From: Ignisphaera cupida
Lineage (GTDB): Archaea; Thermoproteota; Thermoprotei_A; Sulfolobales; Ignisphaeraceae
DNA: 64,000 nucleotides
Reading direction: 5' to 3'
NCBI RefSeq assembly: GCF_030186535.1
Contig: NZ_JASNVW010000003.1
Coordinates: forward strand, 62,001 to 126,000
Shown: positions 16,815 through 25,475 of the stretch, in pieces
Layout of the letters: each line of letters opens with the position of its first letter
How positions within the stretch are numbered: position 1 is the first letter of the stretch
Program-made: the position numbers and the translations under genes
The notes under the pieces: generated by a model
What the model was told of the DNA's origin: nothing
The model's input: the letters and a program-made list of their open reading frames with translations, nothing else
Databases searched by the model: none

Positions 16815-16915
16815 TCTCAGCAAATATACTTGCTGAAGCCCGGTGACGAACCGAGAAACAAAGTGGGGTTGCACTCGGTTGGATGATCCTGGGCGGGCCC
16901 CCTGGTCACTGCACA
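16815..16915 (+). ncRNA. Candidate K-turn-containing small RNA
   Basis: A GC-rich island in the space between convergent genes. A 5' hairpin, CAGCAA (16818-16823) and TTGCTG (16830-16835), is followed by a two-part stem. GCCCGG (16838-16843) pairs with CCTGGGC (16888-16894, one bulged T). AACCGAG (16849-16855) pairs with CTCGGTT (16874-16880). Between them sits an asymmetric internal loop, TGACG facing GGATGAT, with GA dinucleotides on both sides as in L7Ae-binding kink-turns. The 3' end contains ACA (16913-16915). An H/ACA-type or other L7Ae RNA is possible. The family is not recognised, and it touches the 3' end of the convergent hydrolase gene. Confidence 0.4.
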
Positions 16916-18030
16916 TCTTCTCTACTCAAACATTTGCTAAGCCAGGAAAATGCATCTTCCTGCATCTCAACATCGAATATGTGTGGTTTTTCGTAGAATA
17001 CTCCGTGGTAGTTGTGCTCAGCACCAAGGCTTTTGTATATTGATAAAATTTTGTTATGCGCCTTTAACTGTCCCTCATAGGGGAATATAGCATCTTGCTT
17101 GCAGTACTGAATCATTAGAGGCTTTGGTGCATGAAGAAGTGCTAAATCTGGAAAGTCAAAGTATTTCAGCATGCTTGGTACGTAGAGAGTCCATGCATGT
17201 TCAATACCTCTTTTGATAATCTCGTCTATTGTGCTCATAGCTACTGCAACAACACTACACTTCACATTATTGCCTAGAGCTGCTAAAAGCAAACTTCTCA
17301 AACCACCTAGCGATGCTCCACAAGACCCTATTCTATTTGGATCCACCTCATCTCTGCTAAGCAAATACTTTAGCGAAACAAGATCCTCATACACAATCAA
17401 GCCAAGTATGCTAACACCAATTATTGAAAGAACTTTGGCCACAAAGTTTTCAATTCTATATGAAGCCTCATTATATCTTTTCACAACCTCGTTAACATCG
17501 CCAATGCTAGTCTCATCAACAACACCAATTCTTCTACTCCCAAAAAGAAAAACATCAATGGCTAGAACAGCAAAACCTTTCTTAGCTAATTCAAAAGCCC
17601 AGCTTCTTCCACCATAAAAACTCTTTTTATAGCTACGCAAAATCTCTGGCTCGTTAGAAACAAAAGCAATTTTCTCTTTACCAAAATACTTGAAGCCTCC
17701 ATGATCATGAAGAGCAAGAACAGCTGGAAGTTTTTCACTAACTCTTTTTCTTGGATACATGAAAAAACCTTCTGATTTACCCCCATATGGAAGACCATAA
17801 GAAATCTTCTCAATAACTACATCATCATAAATAACACTGCTATCTATAGAGGCATTGCGAAACTCTACTGGTATGTTAGGCAAAAGCAATTCGAGAAGTT
17901 TTTGCCTCAGCTTTTCTTTAAACACGTTCAATTCGCTAACCTTGTTCAAATTCCAAGACAATGCGTGAAAACCATACCTTTTCTCAAAATAGCTTAGCAA
18001 ATTCAATATATCATCAACAACAATATTCAT
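16906..18030 (-). CDS. Alpha/beta-hydrolase (dienelactone/acetylxylan esterase-like)
   Basis: I place the start at ATG 18030 behind a GGTTGTGGT stretch, giving 374 residues. The open frame runs 15 codons further up to 18075. 'LPAVLALHDHGGFKYFGKEKI' forms the oxyanion strand, 'IGSCGASLGGLRSLLLAAL' the nucleophile elbow (Ser in G-A-S-L-G-G), 'CKQDAIFPYEGQ' the acid, and 'KPHIFDVEMQ' the His near the end. An inserted cap of about 70 residues lies between strand and elbow. The size and layout resemble CE7/peptidase-like esterases. It is cytoplasmic and monocistronic. The substrate is unknown; sugar esters are plausible given other esterases in the window. Confidence 0.75.
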   Translation of the reverse strand: MNIVVDDILNLLSYFEKRYGFHALSWNLNKVSELNVFKEKLRQKLLELLLPNIPVEFRNASIDSSVIYDDVVIEKISYGLPYGGKSEGFFMYPRKRVSEKLPAVLALHDHGGFKYFGKEKIAFVSNEPEILRSYKKSFYGGRSWAFELAKKGFAVLAIDVFLFGSRRIGVVDETSIGDVNEVVKRYNEASYRIENFVAKVLSIIGVSILGLIVYEDLVSLKYLLSRDEVDPNRIGSCGASLGGLRSLLLAALGNNVKCSVVAVAMSTIDEIIKRGIEHAWTLYVPSMLKYFDFPDLALLHAPKPLMIQYCKQDAIFPYEGQLKAHNKILSIYKSLGAEHNYHGVFYEKPHIFDVEMQEDAFSWLSKCLSREDVQ

Positions 18031-18163
18031 AATACCACAACCCTTTTTGTTTTTAACAAAAATAGAATTTTGCACAAAAATATGCTGTTTTTAAGTCTTT
18101 GCTAAGACTCCAGAACCAATTCAGCAAACACTTTATCAACATTTTCATCAATTCCAATCACCA

Positions 18164-19500
18164 CTATGTCATAATAGTTTTCAACTCATCCTCTATAACT
18201 GTTCCAAGCATCGAATACTCAGCTATTCTAATCTTCACCTCTTTCGATGTGTATATTCTCAAAAGCTTCTTTTCAAATACTTTCAAAGGCACTCCTCCAA
18301 ACCATCTCCAAGACCTTGTGAAAAGATCTTTTATTGAAACTGCATATACCCCTCCATCACCTGCTCTATATGTGTATAATGGACAGTGATTAACATATGA
18401 AGATCCGAAATATGCATATTTTCCATCTGTTGTCATGCCATATATGAAACCTGTTGTCGATATTATTTATGGTGATACAGAGTCTATTCTTAGCAGCATT
18501 CCAAATGTTGTTTTGTGGAATGGTTCTGTAGATCCCTCATATGGATTAGCAGCTATAATTGGTATTCCAAGTATGTACAAGGGTCTTTCAGGTAATGGTA
18601 TAACAACGTTTTCCTTTGAACCAAAAACCTCTAGAAATGGGTACAAAGTATATCTGTCTCTATATAAGTCAACAACAATCATTGCACCTCCGTAGAAGGC
18701 AACTAACTTGTTTTATAGTTGAACTATTTGGCCACCATCGCGATTAATAGAAATTTTTGCCCGGCTTTAAACCAAAGTCAAACTCTTCAACAATCTACTC
18801 TCATTGCTTAAGGTATTGAAGATTACTATAGCTGATTTCTCCATATGAGCTGGATTGAATAGTGTTGCAAATATTTTATCGTCTTTCATTTCCATTTTGT
18901 AAACAGTTCTATTTCTAAATACACTCAACACGTCTAGTAGACAAGCTTATTCTCCAAAGCCCAAGCTCAGCATATCCTCATGTCATCATACAAAGATCTG
19001 TTACCTCACCATACCAGTGATTTGGCTGTATTCTATCATCCCATTTCCTAGACCACAAAAGCTCAACTTTACCACTATCATTTATGAAATGTAGGTGACT
19101 ATACTTCTCTCTCATATCCTGTTTAGCCAATGTTCTATCAGTTGAAATCAGAAGTCCTGGTAGTCTTTATCTAGCCACCAAAGAAACTATACTCCTTATT
19201 CCATGTCATAGCCCCATGAGTATCTCCACCAGCTCTAGGAGACTTACCAACAAGCTCACAGCTATACACTAGTTTTCCATCTATGTAAACCTTTCCAGCA
19301 TGACCATCCTGAATCACCAAAGAGCCATTTACTGAGTAAAAAAGCTAGGTAAAAACATCTGAATTGATTCTGCCCCATCCCAACCTCATCATGAACTATA
19401 AATCTTCTTGATGAAAACTGGGTTCAACCATATTCAAAACTAAATCAATTATTGTTGCCTCTGCATTAAAAATTTTACTTTTGAATAAACATCTTCTTAG
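18164..19500 (-). pseudogene. Extensively decayed gene (at least five open pieces in different frames)
   Basis: Read leftward, protein-like pieces follow one another: 'RRFIVHDEVGMGQNQFRCFY' (about 19430-19370), 'LVIQDGHAGKVYIDGKLVY' (about 19330), 'DMREKYSHLHFINDSGKVEL' (about 19120), 'YKMEMKDDKIFATLFNPAH' (about 18880), 'LYPFLEVFGSKENVVIPLPE' (about 18630), and finally 'TDGKYAYFGSSYVNHCPLY' (about 18420) to a stop at 18164. Frame changes and stops separate them, so one gene of roughly 420 codons has decayed. The repeated strand-rich pieces suggest a beta-propeller; an archaeal DUF2139-like protein is a guess. The plus-strand frames here are shadows. Confidence 0.6.
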
Positions 19501-19571
19501 TGAATAGTGTAATGTTTATAAATTGAAATATACCACGCCCTATTCTAAAGTTTTTTAGAGAATGTGGAAAC

Positions 19572-20687
19572 ATGTGTACACATAAAAGTGTGGAGCATAA
19601 CTTGAGTATAGCTAAGCTGTTTAGAGATAACTTCTTGAGATCGGCAAGATTTAGTCATCCAGATTTTATTCCTTGTAGAATTATATTATCTCGCCCCATT
19701 CTATACACATATAAAGAGAAGATACTTGAAGTAATTGAGAGGTTTCCCCTGGCCTTCCCCAATTATGATGTTAGTAGCATGAAATTTGATAATGTTTTAG
19801 CAACTTTTGATGAAAATAGACTTGTAAGAGACGTTTTTGGCACTGTCTGGAGGTATAGAATTGCTGGTCTTGGTCCACAGCCACATGAATATCCACTAGC
19901 TGATCTAGATAGGGTTTGGAGTTGGGAGTTGCCTGATCCAGAAGCTGGTTATCCCATAGGCTATGCAGATCCAAAGCCTATGATTTCATGGGAAGAGCTT
20001 TTCGAGATATTTGATAAAGCTAGGGAAAGAGGTGATCTAGTTGTTTTTAGTCTTCATCACTTTCTCTTTCAAAAACTCATGGATTTAATACCTCTAAACA
20101 AGCTTTTACTAGCTATCTACAGTGGCGATAAAAGATTTTTAGCAGCACTTGAAAAAGTTGCTAACTACCAGCTAGGATTGCTTAAAATAGCCAAGAGATA
20201 CAATGGAATAGATGTTGTAGCATTTTTAGAGGATCTTGGAAGCCAGGACTCACCCCTCATAAGACCTCAGCATCTCAAAAAATATTTCCTACCATACTAC
20301 AAAATATTCTTTGATGAAGTTAGAAACATGAACGCTTTCATATATTTCCATAGCGATGGGCGCATAATACCACTTGCCAATGTGATTTTAGAAGCAAAAC
20401 CAGATATTTTAAACATACAGGATATTGTTAATGGAATTGAAAACATATCAGCTCATTTCAAAGGAAAGCTATGCATAGATCTCGACATAGATAGACAGCA
20501 CCTAATACCATATGGCACTAAAGAAAAAATCTTTTCACACTTCAAAGAAGTTGTGGAGAAGCTGAACATAGAACTTGGAGGGTTGATGATACATATAGAA
20601 GTGTATCCACCAACACCCCTCGAGAACATAGTTTTTTTAGCAGAGGCATGCTATAGGTATTGCTTTAATATTGGCTCCAGGTACTAG
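19572..20687 (+). CDS. Uroporphyrinogen decarboxylase (URO-D)-superfamily protein
   Basis: A 371-residue protein of the URO-D/methylcobamide:CoM methyltransferase fold. The second half is diagnostic: 'DVVAFLEDLGSQDSPLIRPQHLKKYFLPYYKIFFDEV' followed by 'YFHSDGRIIPLANVILEAKPDILNIQDIV' and 'LCIDLDIDRQHLIPYGTKEKI'. The normally catalytic N-terminal Arg-rich segment of true HemE is absent, so haem synthesis is unlikely. Such paralogues usually belong to methyl transfer or unknown sugar-linked pathways. The start ATG 19572 follows a long AT-rich leader. A PfkB kinase and a tautomerase gene follow on the same strand but with their own spacers. Confidence 0.72.
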   Translation: MCTHKSVEHNLSIAKLFRDNFLRSARFSHPDFIPCRIILSRPILYTYKEKILEVIERFPLAFPNYDVSSMKFDNVLATFDENRLVRDVFGTVWRYRIAGLGPQPHEYPLADLDRVWSWELPDPEAGYPIGYADPKPMISWEELFEIFDKARERGDLVVFSLHHFLFQKLMDLIPLNKLLLAIYSGDKRFLAALEKVANYQLGLLKIAKRYNGIDVVAFLEDLGSQDSPLIRPQHLKKYFLPYYKIFFDEVRNMNAFIYFHSDGRIIPLANVILEAKPDILNIQDIVNGIENISAHFKGKLCIDLDIDRQHLIPYGTKEKIFSHFKEVVEKLNIELGGLMIHIEVYPPTPLENIVFLAEACYRYCFNIGSRY

Positions 20688-20866
20688 ATTTGCATTGCAA
20701 AAATGTTTGAAAATTTAGAATAGATTTAGAAGACTAGACTTTTATATTTACTTTTTCACATTAGAGAAGCTGTTAAAAGATTTAAAAATTTTTAAATAAA
20801 CTTGTTTCTATGCATGTATAAGAAAGGCCATGTGGATTCTAAGTAAAAAGCTCTAGGAGATGTTGA

Positions 20867-21892
20867 ATGGCTCCTAAAATAATGCTTGTAGGAGTATCTG
20901 TTTGTGATATTATTTTGGTTGTTCCTGAAATTAGTAAACCTGGTGATATTGTTTATCTTGATAGGGGTATAACAATTTCGTTGGGTGGTCATCCATGCAA
21001 TATTTCTGTGGATCTTGTTAAGCTTGGATACTCATCTTCATTAATTTATGTTGTGTCTGCTATTGGTAATGATTTTTGTGGAAAATTTATTGAGGAAACG
21101 CTGTCTAGTTATTCTCTTCAGCTAAATCTTGTTAAGATTCCTGGTGTTGGCTCTAATAAGAATGTTATTGTTGTTGTTAAAGGAGAGGATAGGAGGTTTC
21201 ATGTTGAGGTTGGAGCATCTATGCACATGCAGTCAAAAGATGTTATAAAGCTTGTTGAGGAGGTGAAGCCTGGTTTAATTCACTTAGCTGTTGGTCTTCT
21301 AGGCGATGTTGATACCAATTTGCAAAATGTTTTAGCTGCTAGTCACAATGTTGGTGCTGTGACTTTTGTTGATGTTGGTGCTCCAAGACCTTATGGAAAA
21401 GCTGATTGGAGGTTTTTGATAGAGTCTTTGAAGTATGCTGATATATTTCATGCTAATCGCTATGAGCTTCAAAATGTTTTTGGTGTAGAGGGTATTTTTG
21501 ATGGAATTAAAAAGGCTTTGGCTACAGGTGCAAAAATTGTTGTTGTAACAGATGGTGAAAGAGGGGCTTATATAGCAAAAGACAATTATGTTATATATCA
21601 AAAGGCATTTAAAGTCGATGTGGTTGATCCAACAGGAGCTGGAGATGCTTTCCAAGCTGGGCTAATATACAAACTTGTTGAGTTAGCTGGAGACAAATTT
21701 AGTAGAAGCTACATAGAAGGCATTGGCTATGACGAACTTGCAGAAATACTTTTGTTTTCGCAAGCAGTTGGAGCAGTATGTGTTACACAACCAGGAACCA
21801 CAACAGCTGTGTCAAGAGAAAATGTTGAGAATTTGCTGAAAAAGCAAAGAGATGAGGTTATGAAAAGCATTAAAAGAATGAGAATTTTATAG
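20867..21892 (+). CDS. PfkB-family carbohydrate kinase
   Basis: A 341-residue ribokinase-fold kinase. Motif 1 is 'GITISLGGHPCNISVDLVKLGY' near residue 42. Motif 2 'DVVDPTGAGDAFQAGLIYKL' near residue 255 holds the anion hole (GAGD) and the catalytic Asp. It phosphorylates a small sugar or nucleoside with ATP; within PfkB the specificity is not predictable by eye. An insertion near residue 285 ('SRSYIEGIGYDELAEILLF') is unusual in length. The tautomerase gene begins 31 nt downstream and may be co-transcribed. Confidence 0.88.
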   Translation: MAPKIMLVGVSVCDIILVVPEISKPGDIVYLDRGITISLGGHPCNISVDLVKLGYSSSLIYVVSAIGNDFCGKFIEETLSSYSLQLNLVKIPGVGSNKNVIVVVKGEDRRFHVEVGASMHMQSKDVIKLVEEVKPGLIHLAVGLLGDVDTNLQNVLAASHNVGAVTFVDVGAPRPYGKADWRFLIESLKYADIFHANRYELQNVFGVEGIFDGIKKALATGAKIVVVTDGERGAYIAKDNYVIYQKAFKVDVVDPTGAGDAFQAGLIYKLVELAGDKFSRSYIEGIGYDELAEILLFSQAVGAVCVTQPGTTTAVSRENVENLLKKQRDEVMKSIKRMRIL

Positions 21893-21923
21893 ATTCCAGA
21901 TACAAAAATGTGAGGTGATGGTA

Positions 21924-22127
21924 ATGCCCATTGTCCATGTCTATATGTGGAGTGGTGTTTCTAGGGAAGCAAAAAAGAAAATTGTTGAGGGTATTACACA
22001 AGTTTTTGAAAGCATTGGAGTGCCAAAGCAAGCAGTTGAAATTGTTATTCATGAAATTCCAAAAGAGAATTGGGGAATTGGTGGAGAACTAGCAAGTGAG
22101 AAATTCAAAGAAGTCAAGCCTCCCTAA
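21924..22127 (+). CDS. 4-oxalocrotonate tautomerase-family protein
   Basis: The start is set at ATG 21924 because the next codon is Pro, the catalytic N-terminal proline of the family (mature 'PIVHVYMWSGVSREAKKKIVEGITQVF'). GGTGATGG lies just upstream as ribosome site. The 67-residue protein has the beta-alpha-beta layout and the C-terminal 'PKENWGIGGELAS' segment of 4-OT monomers, which work as hexamers. The biological substrate is unknown. It follows the PfkB kinase closely. Confidence 0.85.
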   Translation: MPIVHVYMWSGVSREAKKKIVEGITQVFESIGVPKQAVEIVIHEIPKENWGIGGELASEKFKEVKPP

Positions 22128-22309
22128 AACCTCAAAACACCCTTTTCCAAACAAACTCATTTTTATATAATCACAGCTACCTGCACATAAAGTTACCAAT
22201 GTTTTGCTTAACACAACTAAGAATTGCATATTACCAAACAAATACTTTTATTTTGCACCTCATTGATTAAATTTGAGGTGACTAAAATGTACAGATTGTT
22301 GCACCGTTT

Positions 22310-22365
22310 GTCCCTAGATGTTCATTCTAATCATTTTATATGAATTCATGGTCTCATCTAGGGAC
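22310..22365 (-). repeat. tnpB right-end hairpin, copy A
   Basis: In tnpB sense, GTCCCTAGATG (22365-22355) and CATCTAGGGAC (22320-22310) are perfect 11-bp complements around a 34-nt loop containing AAAATGATTAGAATGA. The stop codon TAG is inside the 3' arm. AAACGG follows directly. It probably forms the end of the element and part of the guide-RNA scaffold. Confidence 0.75.
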
Positions 22366-23618
22366 TTCCGCCTCGCCCACAGGGCTCTGGGTACCCGTGT
22401 GGGGTCATGGGCGGCTGTCGAGCCCAACGGCACGGGGCTCCCATCTACGAAGAGCCCAGCGAGGCTTGGAGCAATGCTCCCATCACCTCGCAAGGCTATG
22501 AGAAGAAGGTTCCAAACAGCTACCACGTCTCTGTGCCACATTTCACCACCTCTTTCGCACTTGCCTATCCTTGATTCATTCCCGTAGACTATTTTTGAGC
22601 CGTGGATTGGGCAGAGCCTGGACGTGTTCCTCGGGTTCACGTAGACTACTGAAACGCCGTACTCTCGAGCTTTCTCCTCAATCGCCTCCTGCATGCCTCT
22701 AAAGGCGGCTTGAAATATCCTGTGCCTCAGCTGGCTGTCCCTTATCCTGAAGACCATCTTCTCACCGGGTCTCCTCCCGAGTTTCTCCATGACTATGGCG
22801 TAACCTCTCTTGGAAGCCTCTCTCACAACAATATTCGCAATCTTCCACCTGGTATCCTGCTTCTTCTCCCGCTCCCTAAGCTTCCTAAAGATTTTCCTCT
22901 TAACCCTCGACTTTATGCCATGAACCTTGTCGTATTTTTCCTGAACCCTCTTCCTCCTGTAGTAGTAACCTAAAATAATGTCCTTCATATCTGTCTCGAA
23001 GAGGTAAGCAGTACCATCGATTAGTGCGGTGACATTGTTCTCATTAACATCAACAGACACAAAGCCACGTGGTCTATGCTCCTCAACCTCTTTCACGAAG
23101 GTCAAGTAGACTAGCAACTTCCTGCTCTTTCTGTCTAGCTTAATCCTCGCCTCTGAGGCAAGCTTCCAGCTCTTATTCACGTACTTCCAGTATTGTTTGT
23201 GCGGTATAACTTCGAGAGGTATCCAGCCCTTATGGGTAGCTACTTTAATAGATGTTAAATCATTTGCTTTCCACAAGTGGTCGTCTAGCCAGATAGAGAC
23301 ACTGTTGACTTCTGGGTACTCTCTTTCAACCAACCCCTTCTTCCTCAGCTTGAGAAAGCTCTTAGCTCTTGTGGATGCGTCTTGACAAGCAGTATATGCA
23401 TAGTGAGAAGGGAGCTGAGGATATAGATTCCTTAACTCACGATACTTCAAAGCTTTTAGCCTTGTGAAAGATGCAATACCCTCTCTCACAGCATGCAACA
23501 CTAATTGCTCAACCATGTTGCGGTACATACCCTCAAGCTCAACAAAAACTCTGAAGAACTTTCGCGGAAGAGGAGGCGTCTCAACAACAACGGTTCTAGC
23601 CACCCTCATCTTTCTCAA
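22314..23618 (-). CDS. tnpB: TnpB, RNA-guided transposon-associated nuclease
   Basis: A 434-residue TnpB with a complete RuvC triad: Asp190 in 'FVSVDVNENN', Glu278 in 'AIVMEKLGRR' and Asp364 in 'MWHRDVVAVWN'. The zinc ribbon is degenerate: C336-P-I-H339 is paired with C354-E-R-G357, so two of four ligands are Cys, one is His and one is lost. The C-terminal tail 'VDGSPVPLGSTAAHDP' and 'RRKSLDETMNSYKMIR' recurs in the relics of this window. TnpB cuts DNA guided by RNA from the element's right end. The start is TTG 23618, overlapping the HTH stub by 4 nt. Nuclease competence looks likely apart from the weak zinc site. Confidence 0.9.
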   Translation of the reverse strand: MRKMRVARTVVVETPPLPRKFFRVFVELEGMYRNMVEQLVLHAVREGIASFTRLKALKYRELRNLYPQLPSHYAYTACQDASTRAKSFLKLRKKGLVEREYPEVNSVSIWLDDHLWKANDLTSIKVATHKGWIPLEVIPHKQYWKYVNKSWKLASEARIKLDRKSRKLLVYLTFVKEVEEHRPRGFVSVDVNENNVTALIDGTAYLFETDMKDIILGYYYRRKRVQEKYDKVHGIKSRVKRKIFRKLREREKKQDTRWKIANIVVREASKRGYAIVMEKLGRRPGEKMVFRIRDSQLRHRIFQAAFRGMQEAIEEKAREYGVSVVYVNPRNTSRLCPIHGSKIVYGNESRIGKCERGGEMWHRDVVAVWNLLLIALRGDGSIAPSLAGLFVDGSPVPLGSTAAHDPTRVPRALWARRKSLDETMNSYKMIRMNI

Positions 23619-23818
23619 CCTCTTCTACCAGTTTTTGAAACCCTCCTTGCTGAAGTACCCTCAATAATCCTCCTGACCTCGCTCTCAGGAATCCTATACT
23701 TCCCACCAGCAGTCCTAATGGCTTTGACCCTGCCTTCTCTAACCCACCTAGAGAGAGTAGAATAGCTTATGCCAAGCCTCTGACAAACCTCCTTAGGCCT
23801 CAGCAACTTCTCAAACAT
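23615..23818 (-). CDS. IS607 TnpA HTH domain only (resolvase domain missing)
   Basis: A 67-residue MerR-like HTH: 'LLRPKEVCQRLGISYSTLSRWVREGRVKAIRTAGGKYRIPESEV' is the N-terminal DNA-binding part of IS607 serine recombinases. Full TnpA goes on for another 120 or more residues with the catalytic Ser ('YARVSS'), which is absent: the frame ends after 'SARRVSKTGRRG'. The stop overlaps the tnpB start (TTGA), so deletion of the resolvase has produced a compact HTH-tnpB operon. The stub may still bind the element's left end and repress it. Confidence 0.8.
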   Translation of the reverse strand: MFEKLLRPKEVCQRLGISYSTLSRWVREGRVKAIRTAGGKYRIPESEVRRIIEGTSARRVSKTGRRG

Positions 23819-24096
23819 CTACAACCACTACATGGATTCCAAAGAAAATAAATACTTACAAAGCTTGTAAACTTCTCACAGAATAATCAATTAGGAAACA
23901 GCCCTTAAGAACATATCTAATTGTTGCTGATAAGCCCTTTCTACTCCCTTTTGGGAGTTCCTGCTTGCTACACTATTTAAAGTGTTTATTTGTTTTTCTT
24001 TAAAAGTTTTGTTGAAGTTTTAAGAACATTGCTTAGAAAAACAAGAATAGAATTTGCTTCTTTAACAAAAGTAGGTGTTCTAATGATAAAAATGCT

Positions 24097-24291
24097 TTGA
24101 CAAGTCTGGAATGCAAAGTTGTTGGAAAGCATCTATGTGATGATCGCGAGCTTTTTGTTGGTGAAGTTGTTGCTTATCACTATAGAGAGGATGCGTTTAA
24201 AGATGGTGAGCCAAATCTTGAAGCTGGTTTTTTAGCACATATAGCATTCAACAGGTTTGTGACTTTTTCAAAAAGCATTATACATGTTTAG
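24097..24291 (+). pseudogene. C-terminal relic of a flavin reductase-like (split-barrel) protein
   Basis: The open piece 'LECKVVGKHLCDDRELFVGEVVAYHYREDAF ... AHIAFNRFVTF' matches the end of FMN-binding split-barrel flavin reductases. About 110 N-terminal residues are missing, and upstream codons (about 24060-24096) are only weakly protein-like. The truncation lies beside the IS607-type element. From 23831 to 24060 I see nothing. Confidence 0.6.
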
Positions 24292-24468
24292 GTTTCGCAA
24301 CAAAAACATTTTTATAACTGTTTTTACTAATTGAGAAGCTCTTCATAGTTGGAATAACAAAGTTGTTTGCTACCTGAAGCAAATTGTGTATGCTTCTTTT
24401 TAATCTCTACGATCTTTGCTATAAAGCTATATATTTGTGTCATTTCCAAAAATTGTGTGGTGCTGAAT

Positions 24469-25191
24469 ATGGTTACCGAGTTGCTTTATCAAAAGGATAG
24501 CTATTTGAAGGAGTTTACAGCTGTTGTGAAGAGTGTTGATAAGAATGTTGTTGTTTTGGATAGAACAGCTTTCAACCCTCGTAGTGGTGGTCTTGAGCAT
24601 GACACTGGATATATTATCAAGGGTGGTAGAAGCTATCGTGTTGTCAATGTTGTTATAGATAAGAATACAAGTGAGGTTCTTCACCATTTGGAGACTCCAG
24701 ACCATGATATTGCCCCTGGTGATGAAGTTAAAGGTGTTATAGACTGGGATAGAAGATATAGAATAATGAGAATGCATACAGCTGCTCACATAATATCAGC
24801 TATTATGTATAGAGACTATGGAGCTTTGATAACAGGTGGGAATATAGATTCTGAGAAAGCATATGATGACTATAGTCTTCAGGAATTCAACCAAGAGATA
24901 TTCAGAGATGCTATCAACAAAGCAAATCAAGTTGTTCAGCAAGGCATTGAGGTAAAGATTTATTGGCTAAAAAGAGAAGAAGCTTTGAAAATACCTGGAA
25001 TAGTAAAGCTAGCATCTAGAATGCCTCCAGAAGTTGAGTTTCTAAGAATTGTTGAAATACCTGGAGTGGATATACAAGCAGATGGAGGACCACATGTTAG
25101 AAACACTAGAGAAATTGGGGAAATAGTGTTTCTAAAGGCTGAGAACAAGGGAAGAAACAAGAAGAGATTGTACTACACAGTTAAACCATAA
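24469..25191 (+). CDS. alaX: AlaX-type alanyl-tRNA editing protein
   Basis: I place the start at ATG 24469 (240 residues), preceded by GGTG. The open frame extends to 24367 with unrelated composition. The N-terminal part ('FNPRSGGLEHDTGYI', about residues 38-52) is the glycine-motif beta-barrel of AlaX-M/AlaRS. The metal site is formed by 'MHTAAHIISA' (HxxxH near residue 103) and 'IQADGGPHVRNTREIG' near residue 207, where Asp replaces the usual Cys of CGGTH. AlaX hydrolyses Ser- or Gly-mischarged tRNA-Ala in trans. Monocistronic. Confidence 0.9.
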   Translation: MVTELLYQKDSYLKEFTAVVKSVDKNVVVLDRTAFNPRSGGLEHDTGYIIKGGRSYRVVNVVIDKNTSEVLHHLETPDHDIAPGDEVKGVIDWDRRYRIMRMHTAAHIISAIMYRDYGALITGGNIDSEKAYDDYSLQEFNQEIFRDAINKANQVVQQGIEVKIYWLKREEALKIPGIVKLASRMPPEVEFLRIVEIPGVDIQADGGPHVRNTREIGEIVFLKAENKGRNKKRLYYTVKP

Positions 25192-25210
25192 AAATTAACC
25201 AGTTGCACAT

Positions 25211-25354
25211 ATGTTTTTTGCAGATTTTAGAACAACTCAGGGGAATAGAGGTCCTGGAAGACCAGGTGGCATGAACATGAAAGATGTTTTAACAAGAAAT
25301 AGACAGCTAAAGCTATCCACAAGCATTGTTGCAAAACTTTTTGAAAAGCTTTAG
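25211..25354 (+). CDS. Small open frame, 47 residues, possible relic
   Basis: ATG to TAG encodes a basic peptide ('RTTQGNRGPGRPGGMNMKDV' then 'STSIVAKLFEKL'). The codon pattern is protein-like and the gene lies 19 nt after alaX, but there is no clear ribosome site and no family recognised. It may be the tail of a decayed gene. Confidence 0.3.
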   Translation: MFFADFRTTQGNRGPGRPGGMNMKDVLTRNRQLKLSTSIVAKLFEKL

Positions 25355-25475
25355 CATAGTCATAGCCTTATCATTTAAAACTATAACTTTTATGCAAATA
25401 AAATCTTGTTAAAGCAAAGACATCACGTTTTAATAAGTGATGCTAAAGCTTTTGTATTAGTTTATTACTAGCATC

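Larger units (their letters stand above)
22300..23830 (-). mobile_element. IS607-type element with truncated tnpA and full-length tnpB
   Basis: The unit comprises a HTH stub, tnpB overlapping it by 4 nt, and a right-end hairpin directly after the tnpB stop. The left end cannot be fixed exactly. GC content is clearly higher than in the surroundings, which also shows in codon use (CTC, GTG, CCG), consistent with transfer. Without the serine recombinase domain it cannot move by itself. A truncated flavin-reductase relic lies beyond its left end. Confidence 0.75.

Noticed and set aside
16834-16905. tRNA on either strand of the GC-rich island
   Set aside because: A T-arm-like GGTTCGTCACC can be seen on the minus strand, but D-arm, anticodon arm and length do not fit, and A58 is missing.
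18435-18695. 86-codon plus-strand open frame
   Set aside because: The minus strand over the same bases encodes a piece of the decayed gene with better protein character.
24367-24468. Longer N-terminus for AlaX
   Set aside because: The upstream codons encode a hydrophobic, Cys-rich stretch unlike the family, while ATG 24469 has a good ribosome site and a family-like start.
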